Part shown: positions 20,573-31,300 of the stretch, one piece after another
How positions within the stretch are numbered: position 1 is the first letter of the stretch
Layout: every line of letters starts with the position of its first letter
Assembly: GCA_021399435.1 (NCBI GenBank)
Contig: JAJTUP010000002.1
Span: forward strand, 2,666,001-2,730,000
DNA: 64,000 bases
Origin: Diaporthe sp. PMI_573
Lineage: Eukaryota; Ascomycota; Sordariomycetes; Diaporthales; Diaporthaceae
Direction: 5' to 3'
The notes under the pieces: generated by a model
Seen by the model: the letters and a program-made list of their open reading frames with translations, nothing else
Databases searched by the model: none
Told to the model about the DNA's origin: nothing
Made by a program: the position numbers and the translations under genes

Positions 20573-21590
20573 ATGAAATCCAGAGCTCTGGCCAGGGCGG
20601 GGGCAGCAAAGTCCATCGCCCTGGAGCGGGCCGGCAAGAAGGGAAAACTACGCATGTCTCTCGAAGTACGTGCTGACCCGCAGGGCTACCGCACTCGTCT
20701 GGGCTACTACGCGGACCTCTTTCTCAAGCTGGACGGGCCGGGTCAAGAGGGCGGGCCCGAGCCAGAAGAATGCCACATTGGTTACATTTCAAGCTGGCGC
20801 CTCTCCAAGCAACCCGATCAGTATGGACACGAAGAATTTCAGCCATGGGTTACGGAATGGCTGCATAGCGAGTTGGGAGGCCCGGACGATGAGTCCAGGC
20901 CGTTCAAGGAGACGCTGAGGCTGCTATATGAAATTAAAAACGATGACGGTCAGGTGGAAGCCGGTCAGGTGAAAGCCCGTAAGGTGAAAGCCGGTCAGGT
21001 GCGAGATAACATGACCGATGACTTGGTCCGGTTTGCCTTGGATGAGACTGGCTCCGAGCTCGTCTTGATTGAAATGTTATGGATCAAGTATAAAGATGAC
21101 ACAACTGGTTTCCAGGTGAGTGTTGACTGTGGGAATAGCACTTTGGGGATCAGGAGGCTAATCGCTCAAGGTCCAGTACTCTCGCCAGGGCATTGCATCA
21201 CACGCCTTAGAACTACTTTACTCACTTATGAATAACGGTACCCTGCCAGCGTGGTATACCGTTAACCTACCTATCACGTTTATTATGAGGGCGGGCATGC
21301 CGTCGGACGACGGCTTGTCAGAAATGTGGCTCAATGAATATCCCAGGGGTCCAAATGAGACTGAGCAGGAATATTCCGCCAGGATTTCAGATCACATCGA
21401 GGCCGTTCTTCAAATTGAGAGGCGTTACGGATATAGAAAGATCAGCAATGACCACCGTGTCGTTGTCTGCACGGTCCTTTTCCCCCAGCGACTCCGAATA
21501 GTCGACTCCTCGCTTGAGGATGAGACTGCACCTCGGCCACCCCCGAAACAGAGAGCACCAAGTGCTGTATCATCGAGTATCCGACCCTAG
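20573..21590 (+). CDS. GNAT-like conserved fungal protein
   Basis: Two exons, 20573-21115 and 21177-21590; the 61-nt intron has a GTGAGT donor, a GCTAAT branch and a TCCAG acceptor. Product 318 aa. It resembles fungal proteins annotated as N-acetyltransferase-like: CHIGYISSWRLSK, then FKETLRLLYEIKNDDG, then LVLIEMLWIKYKDD, and across the junction TGFQ/YSRQGIASHALELLYSL, which matches the acetyl-CoA loop plus helix (Q-x-x-G-I-A) of GNAT folds. Then LPAWYTVNLPITFIMR and IERRYGYRKI. Residues about 126-145 are a 15-bp minisatellite (EAGQV, KARKV, KAGQV). Start is uncertain: the frame is open upstream to TGA 20498. Substrate unknown. Confidence 0.65.
20948..21007 (+). repeat. Coding 15-bp minisatellite
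   Basis: Four 15-nt units, GGTCAGGTGGAAGCC, GGTCAGGTGAAAGCC, CGTAAGGTGAAAGCC and GGTCAGGTGCGAGAT, in frame within the GNAT-like gene. They add a basic/acidic pentapeptide array. Being a multiple of three, copy-number change would keep the frame. Confidence 0.8.
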
Positions 21591-22114
21591 ACACAGAATA
21601 AATATCCCTGCATGTGCGAATTGTCTGTCATGCAGAGACTATATAGCCACGATCAACGGTGCGGCAATCCACTGCAATCTCAGTCTATCCCGACCAATTT
21701 CGCCGCGCGCTTAGTGTCATCAGCAAACACGGAATTCTGTCTCCCAAGCCTGAGTATATATCTTGCACATTTTTGTACCAGCCTATCGTTGAAGTTTCAA
21801 ATATCATGTCGGGTCGTTTCGCCTCATCAGATTTAGCCAAAGAATGAACGTGTGGCATATCGATGTGCAAGTGATGTTCGAGATAATCTACCGGGCATGA
21901 ATGAGAAACTAGTAGTCTAAATTCTGAAATTAAAAGTTTTTGTGCAAGAGACATGGATCAAACATGAATTTGATCCAAAATACAACAATAGAGATGCATA
22001 TGGTACACAGGAATGCCATTTCTGTTCAGCCATGAACAACCAAATTTAGTGAATTAATGTACCTCAAAAGGCATTGATACTACTCTTACAGACTACTCTG
22101 AGATGGTGGCAATT
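21591..22114. other. AT-rich intergenic spacer
   Basis: 3' flanks of two convergent genes. No ORF with a domain and no repeat seen. Confidence 0.4.
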
Positions 22115-22612
22115 CTACCATTCCCTCTTCCACAACTTGTGGATCTCGACATCTAAATCTGCAAGATACTGTCCGTTCCCAAGGACAATCTTAGGCCCTT
22201 CCTCGCCAGCCTCTCTTGCCTTCCAAATGTCCCACTCTGCTATGCCCTTTTTCAGCAGTCCCCTGTGAGCGTTTTCATGGTTAGGGTCGTCATTGACCCG
22301 CTTCAACTGGCGATGCTTCCAGTCCTCGAGATCGTCGATAGAAACAGCCAAGTACTTCAGACCCTTGTCCATCAGAAGCTGGCGGACCTCGGCATGGGAG
22401 CTGACCAAAAGGATAGAATTTGGTGAGCCTCTGGCTTTGGCCTCGATGTCCTCGACGTATTTCACCGTCCCGGCTGAGCTCTTCAGGTCGTACGCCGACG
22501 AGTCTAGGTCGATCGGAGGATACTCTTCTTCTGCCTTGAGCTTGGTAAAATAGGTCTTGCCCACACAAGGCCAGGCAGAGATGATGATTCCTTGCTCAGT
22601 CTGAGAAGGCAT
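22115..22612 (-). CDS. Small P-loop kinase-like protein, phage/bacterial type
   Basis: Intronless 165-aa protein starting MPSQTEQG. Directly after the start, IIISAWPCVGKTYF carries a Walker A motif of the form A-x4-G-K-T (residues 13-20). PPIDLDSSAYDL follows the P-loop as in small nucleoside/nucleotide kinases. SILLVSSHAEVRQLLMDKGL is a conserved-looking strand-helix, and the C-terminal half is helical with IAEWDIWKAREAGEEGP. From memory this pattern (I-S-x-P-x-x-GK-[ST], I-D-x-D-S-S, I-L-V-S-S-H-x-E-V-R) is that of small NMP-kinase-like proteins of phages and Firmicutes. The frame is open to 22771, so a longer N-terminus is possible. Substrate unknown. Confidence 0.7.
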   Translation of the reverse strand: MPSQTEQGIIISAWPCVGKTYFTKLKAEEEYPPIDLDSSAYDLKSSAGTVKYVEDIEAKARGSPNSILLVSSHAEVRQLLMDKGLKYLAVSIDDLEDWKHRQLKRVNDDPNHENAHRGLLKKGIAEWDIWKAREAGEEGPKIVLGNGQYLADLDVEIHKLWKREW

Positions 22613-23286
22613 TATATCAGAATCTGCGGTTGTAGAGAAATTTGCGGTGGGTGCAAGGCGAATTTCGAGGTTCTGGTGGCTACTTATCATTTTGCAGCGA
22701 TGCAGGAGGCTAGGCTTTCTGTGTTGGTCCCTACAGATACAAAGGACTGATTGGGCCTGGGAGATAATCATTTGTACAATAAACGCTTCCGGCTAGACAA
22801 AATCGAATGATGGCCTGCAATGTGTGCAGAACAAAGGCTGCACACAAAAGAGGGTTTAGCAACTATTCCTTTGACACATTTCCATGTTTGCAGCTCAACG
22901 CATCAGCTTGTCAAAATAGAGTGATTTAAGCTCCAACAGCACCAATACTATCCGTTCTCTGGGGCTGTGACTCATGGAGGTTGACATTGTTACTATTGTT
23001 AGCATTAACGCTTCTGTATGGCAGACATAAAGCAGAACGTCATGATCAGATCTGTGCCTGGGCTTCTGATCTTCATCGGTATCCAAGTATATACAAGAAG
23101 AGAAAATAGGTTAGAACATTTTTGAAGGAAAAAAAAAAAAAAACAAGGAAAAGTTTGCTGTGAGGCCGGAATGTAGAGCCTCCCACATGCCGTGTATATA
23201 TTGCTTGCATGATGCCGGATGAAACCAAACAGATGCCCAACGCCGAAGCCCGAGCAAGCACCCATAATCGAACAATATCGCAGTCA
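22613..23286. other. Intergenic, no gene seen
   Basis: Promoter side of the P-loop gene and 3' side of the glycosyltransferase gene. Has an A-run of about 15 nt near 23129-23143. Confidence 0.4.
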
Positions 23287-26028
23287 TCATAACGCCGAGT
23301 CGCGCCTCACGTCATGTTCCTTTGATACCAAGCTGTTCCGCCGCCTGGCGTATATCGAGCCGGGCCCAGCCTTCTCATGCAGCGATGCGTCGAAATGGAC
23401 TGTATTCACCCCTGAGACGTGCACCATCTGCGGCGGCTGCATCATCGCCCCCTCTGGGATCACGGGGCTCTGGCGGCTCTCGGAGCTATTAGGATTAGGC
23501 AGTGGCGAGCCTTGGTAGCTGAGGGCGGGCGATTGCCGAGCGTACGGGCTCGCAGCAGACGACACGGCCAGGTAGGGGCCATGGGATGACACCCTCTTGC
23601 TGGGCCCGCACCCGGGCGACGGCGGCTCATAGGGACCCCGGGACGACGGCGCCGGGGAGATGGGGCTCGGGGGCATCGGCAGGGGTGAGGTCGGGCTGTG
23701 CGGGCTGCTGATGGAGATTGTGTCGTTGCCGCTCCCGCTGATATATGAGAAGCGGGCGCTCACCCTCTTGCTCATCCGCGGGTTTGTCTGAGCGCCCAGC
23801 ACGGCGACGCTCATGCGCCGGCCGCCTTCCGCCTCATCCTCGTAGATGGTGTCCTCCTTTGTGACGGGTGTCGTCTCCTCCAGGCGCAGGACAACCTCGA
23901 CGGCCTTCTCGTCCTCGATAACCTTGGGGTGTCTCTTTGCAAAGTATCGCGCGTACTTGTACAGGCTCCAGTAGCAGCTCGCGACGTTGACCAGGGTCAG
24001 AACTAGCTTGTAAGGCATGTAGTAAAGTAATAGCACGTCCCAGCCGATGCGCTCGTTTCGCATGCGAAGATGGACCTCGTTGAAGATGACCACGTTGATG
24101 AGGTAGAGCACGATGGTGCCGGCGAGCAGATACCCACAGAACGCGGGCGAGACGATGAACGAGATTGGCAGGATGAATGGCGTGAAGAGGTACAAGAGGG
24201 TCTCGTAGACCTCCTGGAAGACAAATAGCTTGGCGCCGATCTCCCACCAGCCGAGCTTCCAGCTGGTGAGGATGTAGTGCATGTTGTACCACATGCCGTT
24301 GACAAAGAAGAAGTTCCACCGCATGAAACGCTGCTTAAAAACGGTCATCTCGCCGAAGCCGCCGCGGCTGCCCCCGCTGCTAAAGAAGACGGCGGGCGGC
24401 GTCTCGGTCTCGACGAAGACAGACGTGCACATCTTGATCCTCCCGCCGAGGCGGCGGCAGCTGTGCCCAAAGAACCAGTCCTCCGAGACCGAGAAGCCCG
24501 GGTGGTCGTGGAACGTCTTGATGAGGAACCTGCGGTCCCAGAGCGAGATGGCGCCGTGCGGGAACGTCGCGCTGCCCAACTTGCCGGCCAGGGCACGCTG
24601 GAGGCCCGAGATCTTATACTCCAGGTCTTGCGCCTGCTGGCAGTACGTGCCCTTGGAGGACCCGGGCCCGACGCTCTTGATTGTGTAGCCGATCGAGCGC
24701 ACCTTGTCCGTGAGGCGCTCGGACACGACGGGGAAGTTGGGCGGCAGCGCGCAGTCATCATCGATGAGCAGGACATTCTTGAAGCCCTTGGCGGCGTAGC
24801 ACCCCACGAACTGCGCGACAATCTTGGAGCCGACGGGACACCAGATGTGGTTGACGCCGTAGGGAATGCAGATATCCTCGGTGTTGTCGAGGGGTGTTTC
24901 GGAGTTGCCGTTCGCGATGACAAAGATGTGCGAGGCAGGGAAGACCTTCAGCGCCGCTTCGAGGGTAGGCCCGATCAGGTTTGCGGATTTGTAGCAGGGG
25001 ATGAGAAGTGCCGTTGTCGCGACACCGGGTACCGCGGCGCGGTCAAAATCATCCGGATGGTCGACGACTGGCGGCTCCGTCTCGAAGAAGATCAGAAGAG
25101 GAGCAAACGAGTAGAACGCCGCGATGGCGATGGTGATGGACCAACCCCCCGCGATGACGAATTTCGTCGATATTAACCAATACATGTAATAGACTGCCCC
25201 CTTCCAGAGAGGCATGCCGATCAGGACAAAGTAGATGAAACAGACCAATATCGTGTAGATTGTACACTCAAAGAGAACCTCCACCCACCGCTCCCGTTGC
25301 AGCTCGACACCCCTGGCCTTGGCCTTCTCGTACGCCTCAGCCATGGAGCTTCGACGCGCGCGGCCGATGACGTTGCGTGCTGTTTCTTGTACCTTGTCGG
25401 GTACCACCGCATCCACGACCCTCCGTACTGTGTTATTGCGCCTCGGCACATCCTGTGGGCTGTGTGTCGATTCCTCATCTCCCCAGACCGACGATATTGC
25501 ATCAGATGAGCGGTCCTGAAGCGGAAACCTATGCTGAGGTATGGGCTGCGGTCGAAATTCCGGAAAGGCTTCCGTGTCGCCCCCTTCTAGTTGTGATATC
25601 CCAGCTTCGGCATTCTTGTCCGCTGTCTTTTCCAGGTAGACAGACTGGTGGGCGGAGCGTCTGTCGTGATTCGGCACTGGGTCGCTCGTTTTCCTGGGCC
25701 TTCCTGATGCCTGGGTATCCTGCCACGATGCCCTCTTGTCCGAAGGTGGCAAGAATGAGCGACGCCTGTACTCATCGAGGACCTGCTGGACTGGCCCGTA
25801 CGTATCCTCATCCTGGTCCGGATCATGACTCTGTTGATGGTGAGACCCACTAGGCACGAAGCCATTGTGTATGCGAGAGGGTTGTCTTCGGTGACCACGG
25901 ATATGGGGAGTGTTCGAAAAGGACGGGTAGTTGTCCCCTCCTCTCCTTGAGACGGACAATAACCTCTGAGGGATGATGACATCCTTCTGCACCTTGACCG
26001 ACGCAGACCTCTTAATGCCTCCACTCAT
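23287..26028 (-). CDS. Membrane type-2 glycosyltransferase (fungal GT2 family)
   Basis: Intronless, 913 aa. Processive family-2 glycosyltransferase of the hyaluronan/chitin-synthase-like superfamily; fungal GT2 relatives are needed for hyphal growth and surface structure in plant pathogens (literature knowledge). Residues 1-~240 are disordered and basic. Two membrane segments follow (YTILVCFIYFVLIGMPLW and the SITIAIAAFYSFAPLLIFF region). The catalytic domain starts near TALLIPCYKSANLIGPTL. LLIDDDCALP holds the acidic DDD (about 423-425), SEDWFFG holds E516-D517, and KQRFMRW (Q566 to W571) is the QxxRW-type acceptor motif. Three or more membrane helices follow (LLYLFTPFILPISFIV, YLLAGTIVLYLINVVIF, VLLLYYMPYKLVLTLV). 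The last ~125 residues are Ser/Pro-rich and disordered. Product polysaccharide unknown. Confidence 0.93.
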   Translation of the reverse strand: MSGGIKRSASVKVQKDVIIPQRLLSVSRRGGDNYPSFSNTPHIRGHRRQPSRIHNGFVPSGSHHQQSHDPDQDEDTYGPVQQVLDEYRRRSFLPPSDKRASWQDTQASGRPRKTSDPVPNHDRRSAHQSVYLEKTADKNAEAGISQLEGGDTEAFPEFRPQPIPQHRFPLQDRSSDAISSVWGDEESTHSPQDVPRRNNTVRRVVDAVVPDKVQETARNVIGRARRSSMAEAYEKAKARGVELQRERWVEVLFECTIYTILVCFIYFVLIGMPLWKGAVYYMYWLISTKFVIAGGWSITIAIAAFYSFAPLLIFFETEPPVVDHPDDFDRAAVPGVATTALLIPCYKSANLIGPTLEAALKVFPASHIFVIANGNSETPLDNTEDICIPYGVNHIWCPVGSKIVAQFVGCYAAKGFKNVLLIDDDCALPPNFPVVSERLTDKVRSIGYTIKSVGPGSSKGTYCQQAQDLEYKISGLQRALAGKLGSATFPHGAISLWDRRFLIKTFHDHPGFSVSEDWFFGHSCRRLGGRIKMCTSVFVETETPPAVFFSSGGSRGGFGEMTVFKQRFMRWNFFFVNGMWYNMHYILTSWKLGWWEIGAKLFVFQEVYETLLYLFTPFILPISFIVSPAFCGYLLAGTIVLYLINVVIFNEVHLRMRNERIGWDVLLLYYMPYKLVLTLVNVASCYWSLYKYARYFAKRHPKVIEDEKAVEVVLRLEETTPVTKEDTIYEDEAEGGRRMSVAVLGAQTNPRMSKRVSARFSYISGSGNDTISISSPHSPTSPLPMPPSPISPAPSSRGPYEPPSPGCGPSKRVSSHGPYLAVSSAASPYARQSPALSYQGSPLPNPNSSESRQSPVIPEGAMMQPPQMVHVSGVNTVHFDASLHEKAGPGSIYARRRNSLVSKEHDVRRDSAL

Positions 26029-28340
26029 TCTGAACTAAACGATCGAACGCTGGTTATAACCAACAGTAAAGGGCTGACGAGCCAACGGGAGGAATGAATG
26101 ACTAAGAGTAGGAAAAAGAATGTAATGGAGCCAAAGGCTCTTCTTGACCGAAGGGATGGGTCAATATGAGACAGGGAAGTCAAAAGAAGAAGAAAAAAAG
26201 AATGTCTATAGTCCAGGAGAACTACCCGCCCATAGTCGAAGGACTAGAGATGGCTCGAGATACAGGGAAAACAGAAAAAGAAAAGAGTGAGTCTCGCCTC
26301 ACACAACGGCGAATATTACGCAAGAGGGGCAGCCCATGCCGTCCTCCCAGCTGGATCTGTCTCTGCCCTAGCGATCGACAGCATGGATTACTCGCAGTAA
26401 CGGACTCGTCACTTGCAAGGGGGGAGGGGACCGCTGTGGTCTCTCTCTTTCCTGCCGCATCCTCGTCCGGTGCCCAGAAAGAGGAAGGAAAACATCTTTC
26501 CCAGGCTAACAGGCCTTCTCACCACTGAGGGGACGCGTGGTTAGATCCTGTGGTGCCCGAGTCAACCTCTTGTGAACCCAATCTTCTCAGCCTCATTGAG
26601 GACTGTGATGTGGGTATCCGCAGGAGTGTACGGGCCACAACAAGGCGACGGGGGGACTCGTGGCACGGTGGGGGAGAAAGGAGGACCCACGCAGCCATGG
26701 GCCACGGTGCTGCAGTTGCCGTTTGTCATGGGAAATTTCGGACATGCCCCATCATACGCTCCTTTCGCGGGCTGTCGCACGAAAACCCGCCTGCATGGCG
26801 CTCGTGAGAGGTGCCAAAGGCAGCCAAGCTGAGCCTGCATGCGGCGGACTTGTGCGACGACGGCCTCAGCCCGAACTTTCCGAGCAGGATGCTTGGAAAA
26901 ATCAGCGTCGTAAGGTTACCACTGTAGATCGTTTCGTATCCCGTGGAAACAAAGACAAAGGCGATAGACACGCTGTAGAGGCGGGAGAGCCGTTCAGCGG
27001 TCGTTGGGCTTGGGAGGTTCGATGATGAGGTCGAGTCATTCGGAACCTAAAAACAGTTCTTTTTGGAATGACGAACATGAGCTTACTTAACTGCGACACC
27101 CCCTCATCCCGGCCCGTGCCTTAGGGTCAGATACTTGTCTTCAGAGAGCTGCCGCTTCTGGTCTCTCTTCCCTCGGACACGTGTGGGCCAGGATTGGATG
27201 CAGACAGTCGACGCCTACACAGGTCCATGCAGCTTGAACGAGCAGGTATCCGTGCGGATATCGTAGATGATGTTGAGATTGACGACCAAAGAGGGCATTG
27301 GGCGCCCGTGATAGCCGTCCTACTGCCTGCGGTGGCCCGCGAGCACTCGGACTCACCACTTGCGCCTACCGCATCAGCAAGGCTACGGAGAAAATATCCG
27401 AATACAATGACGAATGTTCTCGAGCTCGAGACAGACCTGTGCGCTAGCACATTTTGTGGCACAATCGTTCCCGCCTTTCCCCAGTGTTCTTGATCGTTGA
27501 CCATACAGCACCTGAGCACCCATGCGCGAGTGGAGGTCTGCAGTGCCAGGTAAGGTGGGGGGTTATGGAGACGGGGAATCCATGCACTGGCAGAATTTTG
27601 AGATGAACCCCTTGCTTCTTTTTATATCTCTTCCGGGAGACGCATCATGATCCTGCCCAGACGGGATGACCAACATGGCGCCAGCTTGCAAATCATGAAC
27701 GACGAATAAACTGGACCACGGTAACACTCACATATTCTTGCGAGCATTGTGCAATCTTTGCGTCACCTCCGGGCGGCATGGCCGCAGCCATTTCCCAGCC
27801 TCAGCACTACATACGCGCCCGTACTGCGTTGCACAGGCTGACGGCCCGGTAAGGTAGCAGCACCCTGACCTAGCTGAAGGGCTGCTCCACCCGCGTGGGG
27901 AGACGACATCGCCGACTCGGTTCGGGAACTTCCTGGCTGCCTGCCAGGCCCTGTGTCAGGATCAGGTCCACTTTCTCTCCCACCTTCCGGTCGTCGACCG
28001 GGCCTTCGAAACCTGGGACGATCCGACAGTGGCGGAACCACCAGACGGGGCTGCTCTATCATGATGCAAGATTGTGTGTAGGCAAAATGCCACGTATCTC
28101 TGTTCATTTACATTCATGACTGTTCTTCAACATGGCCGGGGAAAGGATAAGACCGAGGCAGGATCTGACTGGCCTGCATCCATCTCCCAGCACCGGTCAA
28201 CGCGGCCTCGTGTTCGCTGTATCACGCAATCACATATGCTCTCGCTTGACCCCAACCCGACGACTGACTTTGCTTTTTGCCGTCCTCCACAAGTTTGTGA
28301 GTGCATCTGGCCCAGCCCAATTACAAGGCCAAGCTGGCAC
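26029..28340. other. Intergenic, no gene supported
   Basis: Upstream flank of the glycosyltransferase and downstream flank of the PSD gene. ORFs at 27127-27519 (-) and 27194-27493 (+) overlap on opposite strands, as do others here, with no domain. Nothing repetitive stands out. Confidence 0.45.
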
Positions 28341-31300
28341 CTAGCCTGAGCCCTGCCCGGCAATCTGGCTGGCGGGAGGTGACTCGTCGCTGTCGTCCTC
28401 CAGGTTGTAGTTGCCCTGAATGCGCCTCTTGGCCTCCCACCTCTCCTGTTCCGTGATGTCCTTCTCGTCCTTCCGCATGTCGGGTGCCCACTGTGCCTCG
28501 CTGGGCGAGTGGCCTACAGACATGCCGACACGAATCTGCCTCCATGTTAGCTCGCACGGAAATCCCATGTAGGAGAGTGAACAACTTACCAAGGTTTCGA
28601 GGGCGCCGTTCGAGTTGTCCACCAAGTCATCGTCAAACACCATCTTGCCCTCTTCAAAGAGCAGGACGATGGTACTGCCACCAAACTTGAAGTAGCCAAG
28701 CTCTTCGGCTCTCCCTACGCGCTCGCCCTCTTGCCTGGTGATCACGGTGCTGCCGACCATCATGGCGCCCACACAGATAACCATGACGCGGCCGTGCTTC
28801 TCGCTGTCGATTGGCACGATGATACGGACGTTCTCACCATAGACATCCAGCGCGGACCGGATGGCCATCGGGTTGACCGTGTAGTATTCTCCTTCAATGA
28901 GCTTGGGCTTGCCCATGATGCCATCCACGGGGATATGGAATCGGTGGTAGTCCTGTGGCGCAAGGCGGAAGATACCGAGTCCGCCTCCATTCTCATACCT
29001 GGGGGCATCTTCGGGGTATGCGTCACCGAGGAGTCGCTTGATCGAGAATTCGCGGCCTTTGATCCACACACCGGTGGCAGCATCGACCCGGTTGAAAACC
29101 ACAGAGCGGCAATCGGCAGGTGACACAATGATGTGTGGGTTGTCGGGCGCAGAGCATGGTCGGGCGTCCGGTTTAAGGGCTCGGTAGAAGAACTCGTTGA
29201 AGTTCTTGAATTCCTCCAACGGAAGGAGGACTTCAGACATGTCGAGCTTGTGGAATTCAATGAATCCCTCAATCTCAGCCTTGGATGCCGGATCGTCGTA
29301 CTTCTTGCCCTGCTTGATGCTGAGGCTCTTTAGAAGTTTGCGGACTTGTGGCAGGTTAGCAGTAAGCTCTTTGGTGCGGTCTTGGTGAAGGGAGACTTAC
29401 TCCTCTTGTTCTCCATGTTGTTCGATTTCAGTCCCTTGTAGAGCAGTCTGATACCGAGTCTCACGTACACGCTCATCTTCTCTTCACTTATCTGTCCTGT
29501 TATGCGATCCTGGACAAGAATATTCGCAGAATTGGCACCCAACTTGTACCCTCCATATGAGATCTTTGTGATGACCTTGGAGTACCACTTCCTCTGTGCC
29601 TGGCTTGCGGTCACGAATCCGGCCATCACGAGGTTGTTGACCTGGCGCCAATCCTGGCTGGCGCAGGTGGCTATGTGCGTGATAATGTCCGAATCAGTCC
29701 GCTTGTTCAACCGAGGCTGGTGGCAGATGGGGCATTCCCTAATTTCAACCACATGCTCTTCCCCGCGGTCGTTGAGATCATCTCTCTCGGCTAGCACCTC
29801 GCCCTCTTCTCCTGGGGTGGAGAATTTCGGAACCGTTATCGTCGACGTGGATGTCTGACTGCTAGGCGCTATCTCGAGACCAGGCGCTATCTCGCTAGGA
29901 CTTGGCTCCTTCCCAGATGAATGCCCCTTCGCGAACTCGGGCAATCTGTCTTTGAGGCGGTCGGTCATTGTTGGCTTCGGTTTTGAAAGGAGCTGATCTT
30001 CCAAACAGATAACGGCCTCATCTGTGGTAAGATCGCTTTCACCGCTGTTAGCTGCATGTGGGAAGCGCTTGAAGAAGCTGTCAATGGTGGAATCTCGCAA
30101 TGTGGAGCCGAGGGTGTCCAGCATGGTCGTCAGTTCGACCTTGCTGATAGTCCCGTTCTCGTCAGTGTCATACTGCTTGAGCATAGATCTCCAGAATTGT
30201 TGGCGCAAGGCTGGGTAGGGCATGTATCTGGCTCTCAGGGTAAGCACCGGGTTGTGCTTGGCCTCCCACTTGTCCAGATTCTTCATCTTCAGGGGCACGT
30301 CGAACAGTGCGAAGTCAGGGTCTTCGCCATCTGCAGCTGGCTCTACCCCAGGACCGGTAGCAGTTTGGTCGACAGGCGCCAAAAGCCCAGGGTTAGGAAC
30401 AGGGAGCTGTGTTGTTTCCAGCGCGCCGTCGCCCGGTACCGACGGGGGGCCCTGGGACATTTGAGAGGGGTTTTTGCTCAGAGCTGGCCGGGAGGATTTC
30501 GCGAGGCTCTGCTGAGAGTTCGACCGTGACATGCCCAGCCTCTTGAAACGAGATTTCTGCGACGAGCTGTCCGGCTGCACGTACTCAGGTGGCTCTCTGA
30601 GCCTGTAGAGGCCAGTTTCTGGGTCAGCAACAGGGGCTGTCTCCATGAGATCCTTGAGAGGGAGAGACGTGGATGCTATGAAGTCGTTGCCGGTGTAGCG
30701 GTCTCGATCAATGACTGTGAAGGCGAAAGAATAGCTTTGCTCATGACTGAGAACGTTGAATAGCATCTTCTCGTTGAAGACCGGGTTCAAGTTGTGTCGC
30801 ACAACCTTGGTCCGGTACGTCTTCTTGCCCAGCGACGCGACTACGAAAGGATCCATGTCGAAACCAGTCTTTGTGAAGTTAGACTCCGGAGGAAGATCGG
30901 TGATCTTGACAACCTCGAGGAAAATGATGCCGACGACGTCGTTGCGGTCTCCATTGGTGAATTCATACGGGTTGTCGCGCTTCTTGCGCTTCAAGCCCTT
31001 GATCCGGAGCCGGCGCTTGCGCTTCTCGACACTCTCGGGCTTGGATGGGTCTTCCTCCTCGGGCGTTTCGTCATCGTAGATATCATATTCAGCGTCGTCG
31101 TCGTCGCTTACATCCTCTGTTAGCCTTCGGCTGATGGGCGGAGACGGAGAGGTGCTCGGCTTGGTGGGGGCCAGAACCGGTGTGCGGGAGGGCGTCGGGT
31201 TCTTGGACATTGGGTCGGCTTCAGGAACCGCGCTGGTAAGGGCCGTGAACTTTGCAGCAATGTCGGCATCGGTAGCACTTGGATTCGTGGCATCGTAGAG

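Noticed and set aside
24277..25176. 299-codon plus-strand ORF opposite the glycosyltransferase
   Set aside because: It is antisense to the catalytic domain, has low-complexity Arg/Ala/Glu composition typical of the complement of GC-rich codons, and no domain.
27127..27519. 130-codon minus-strand ORF with an overlapping 99-codon plus-strand ORF
   Set aside because: Each is the other's shadow, neither has a domain or convincing start, and no intron extends them.
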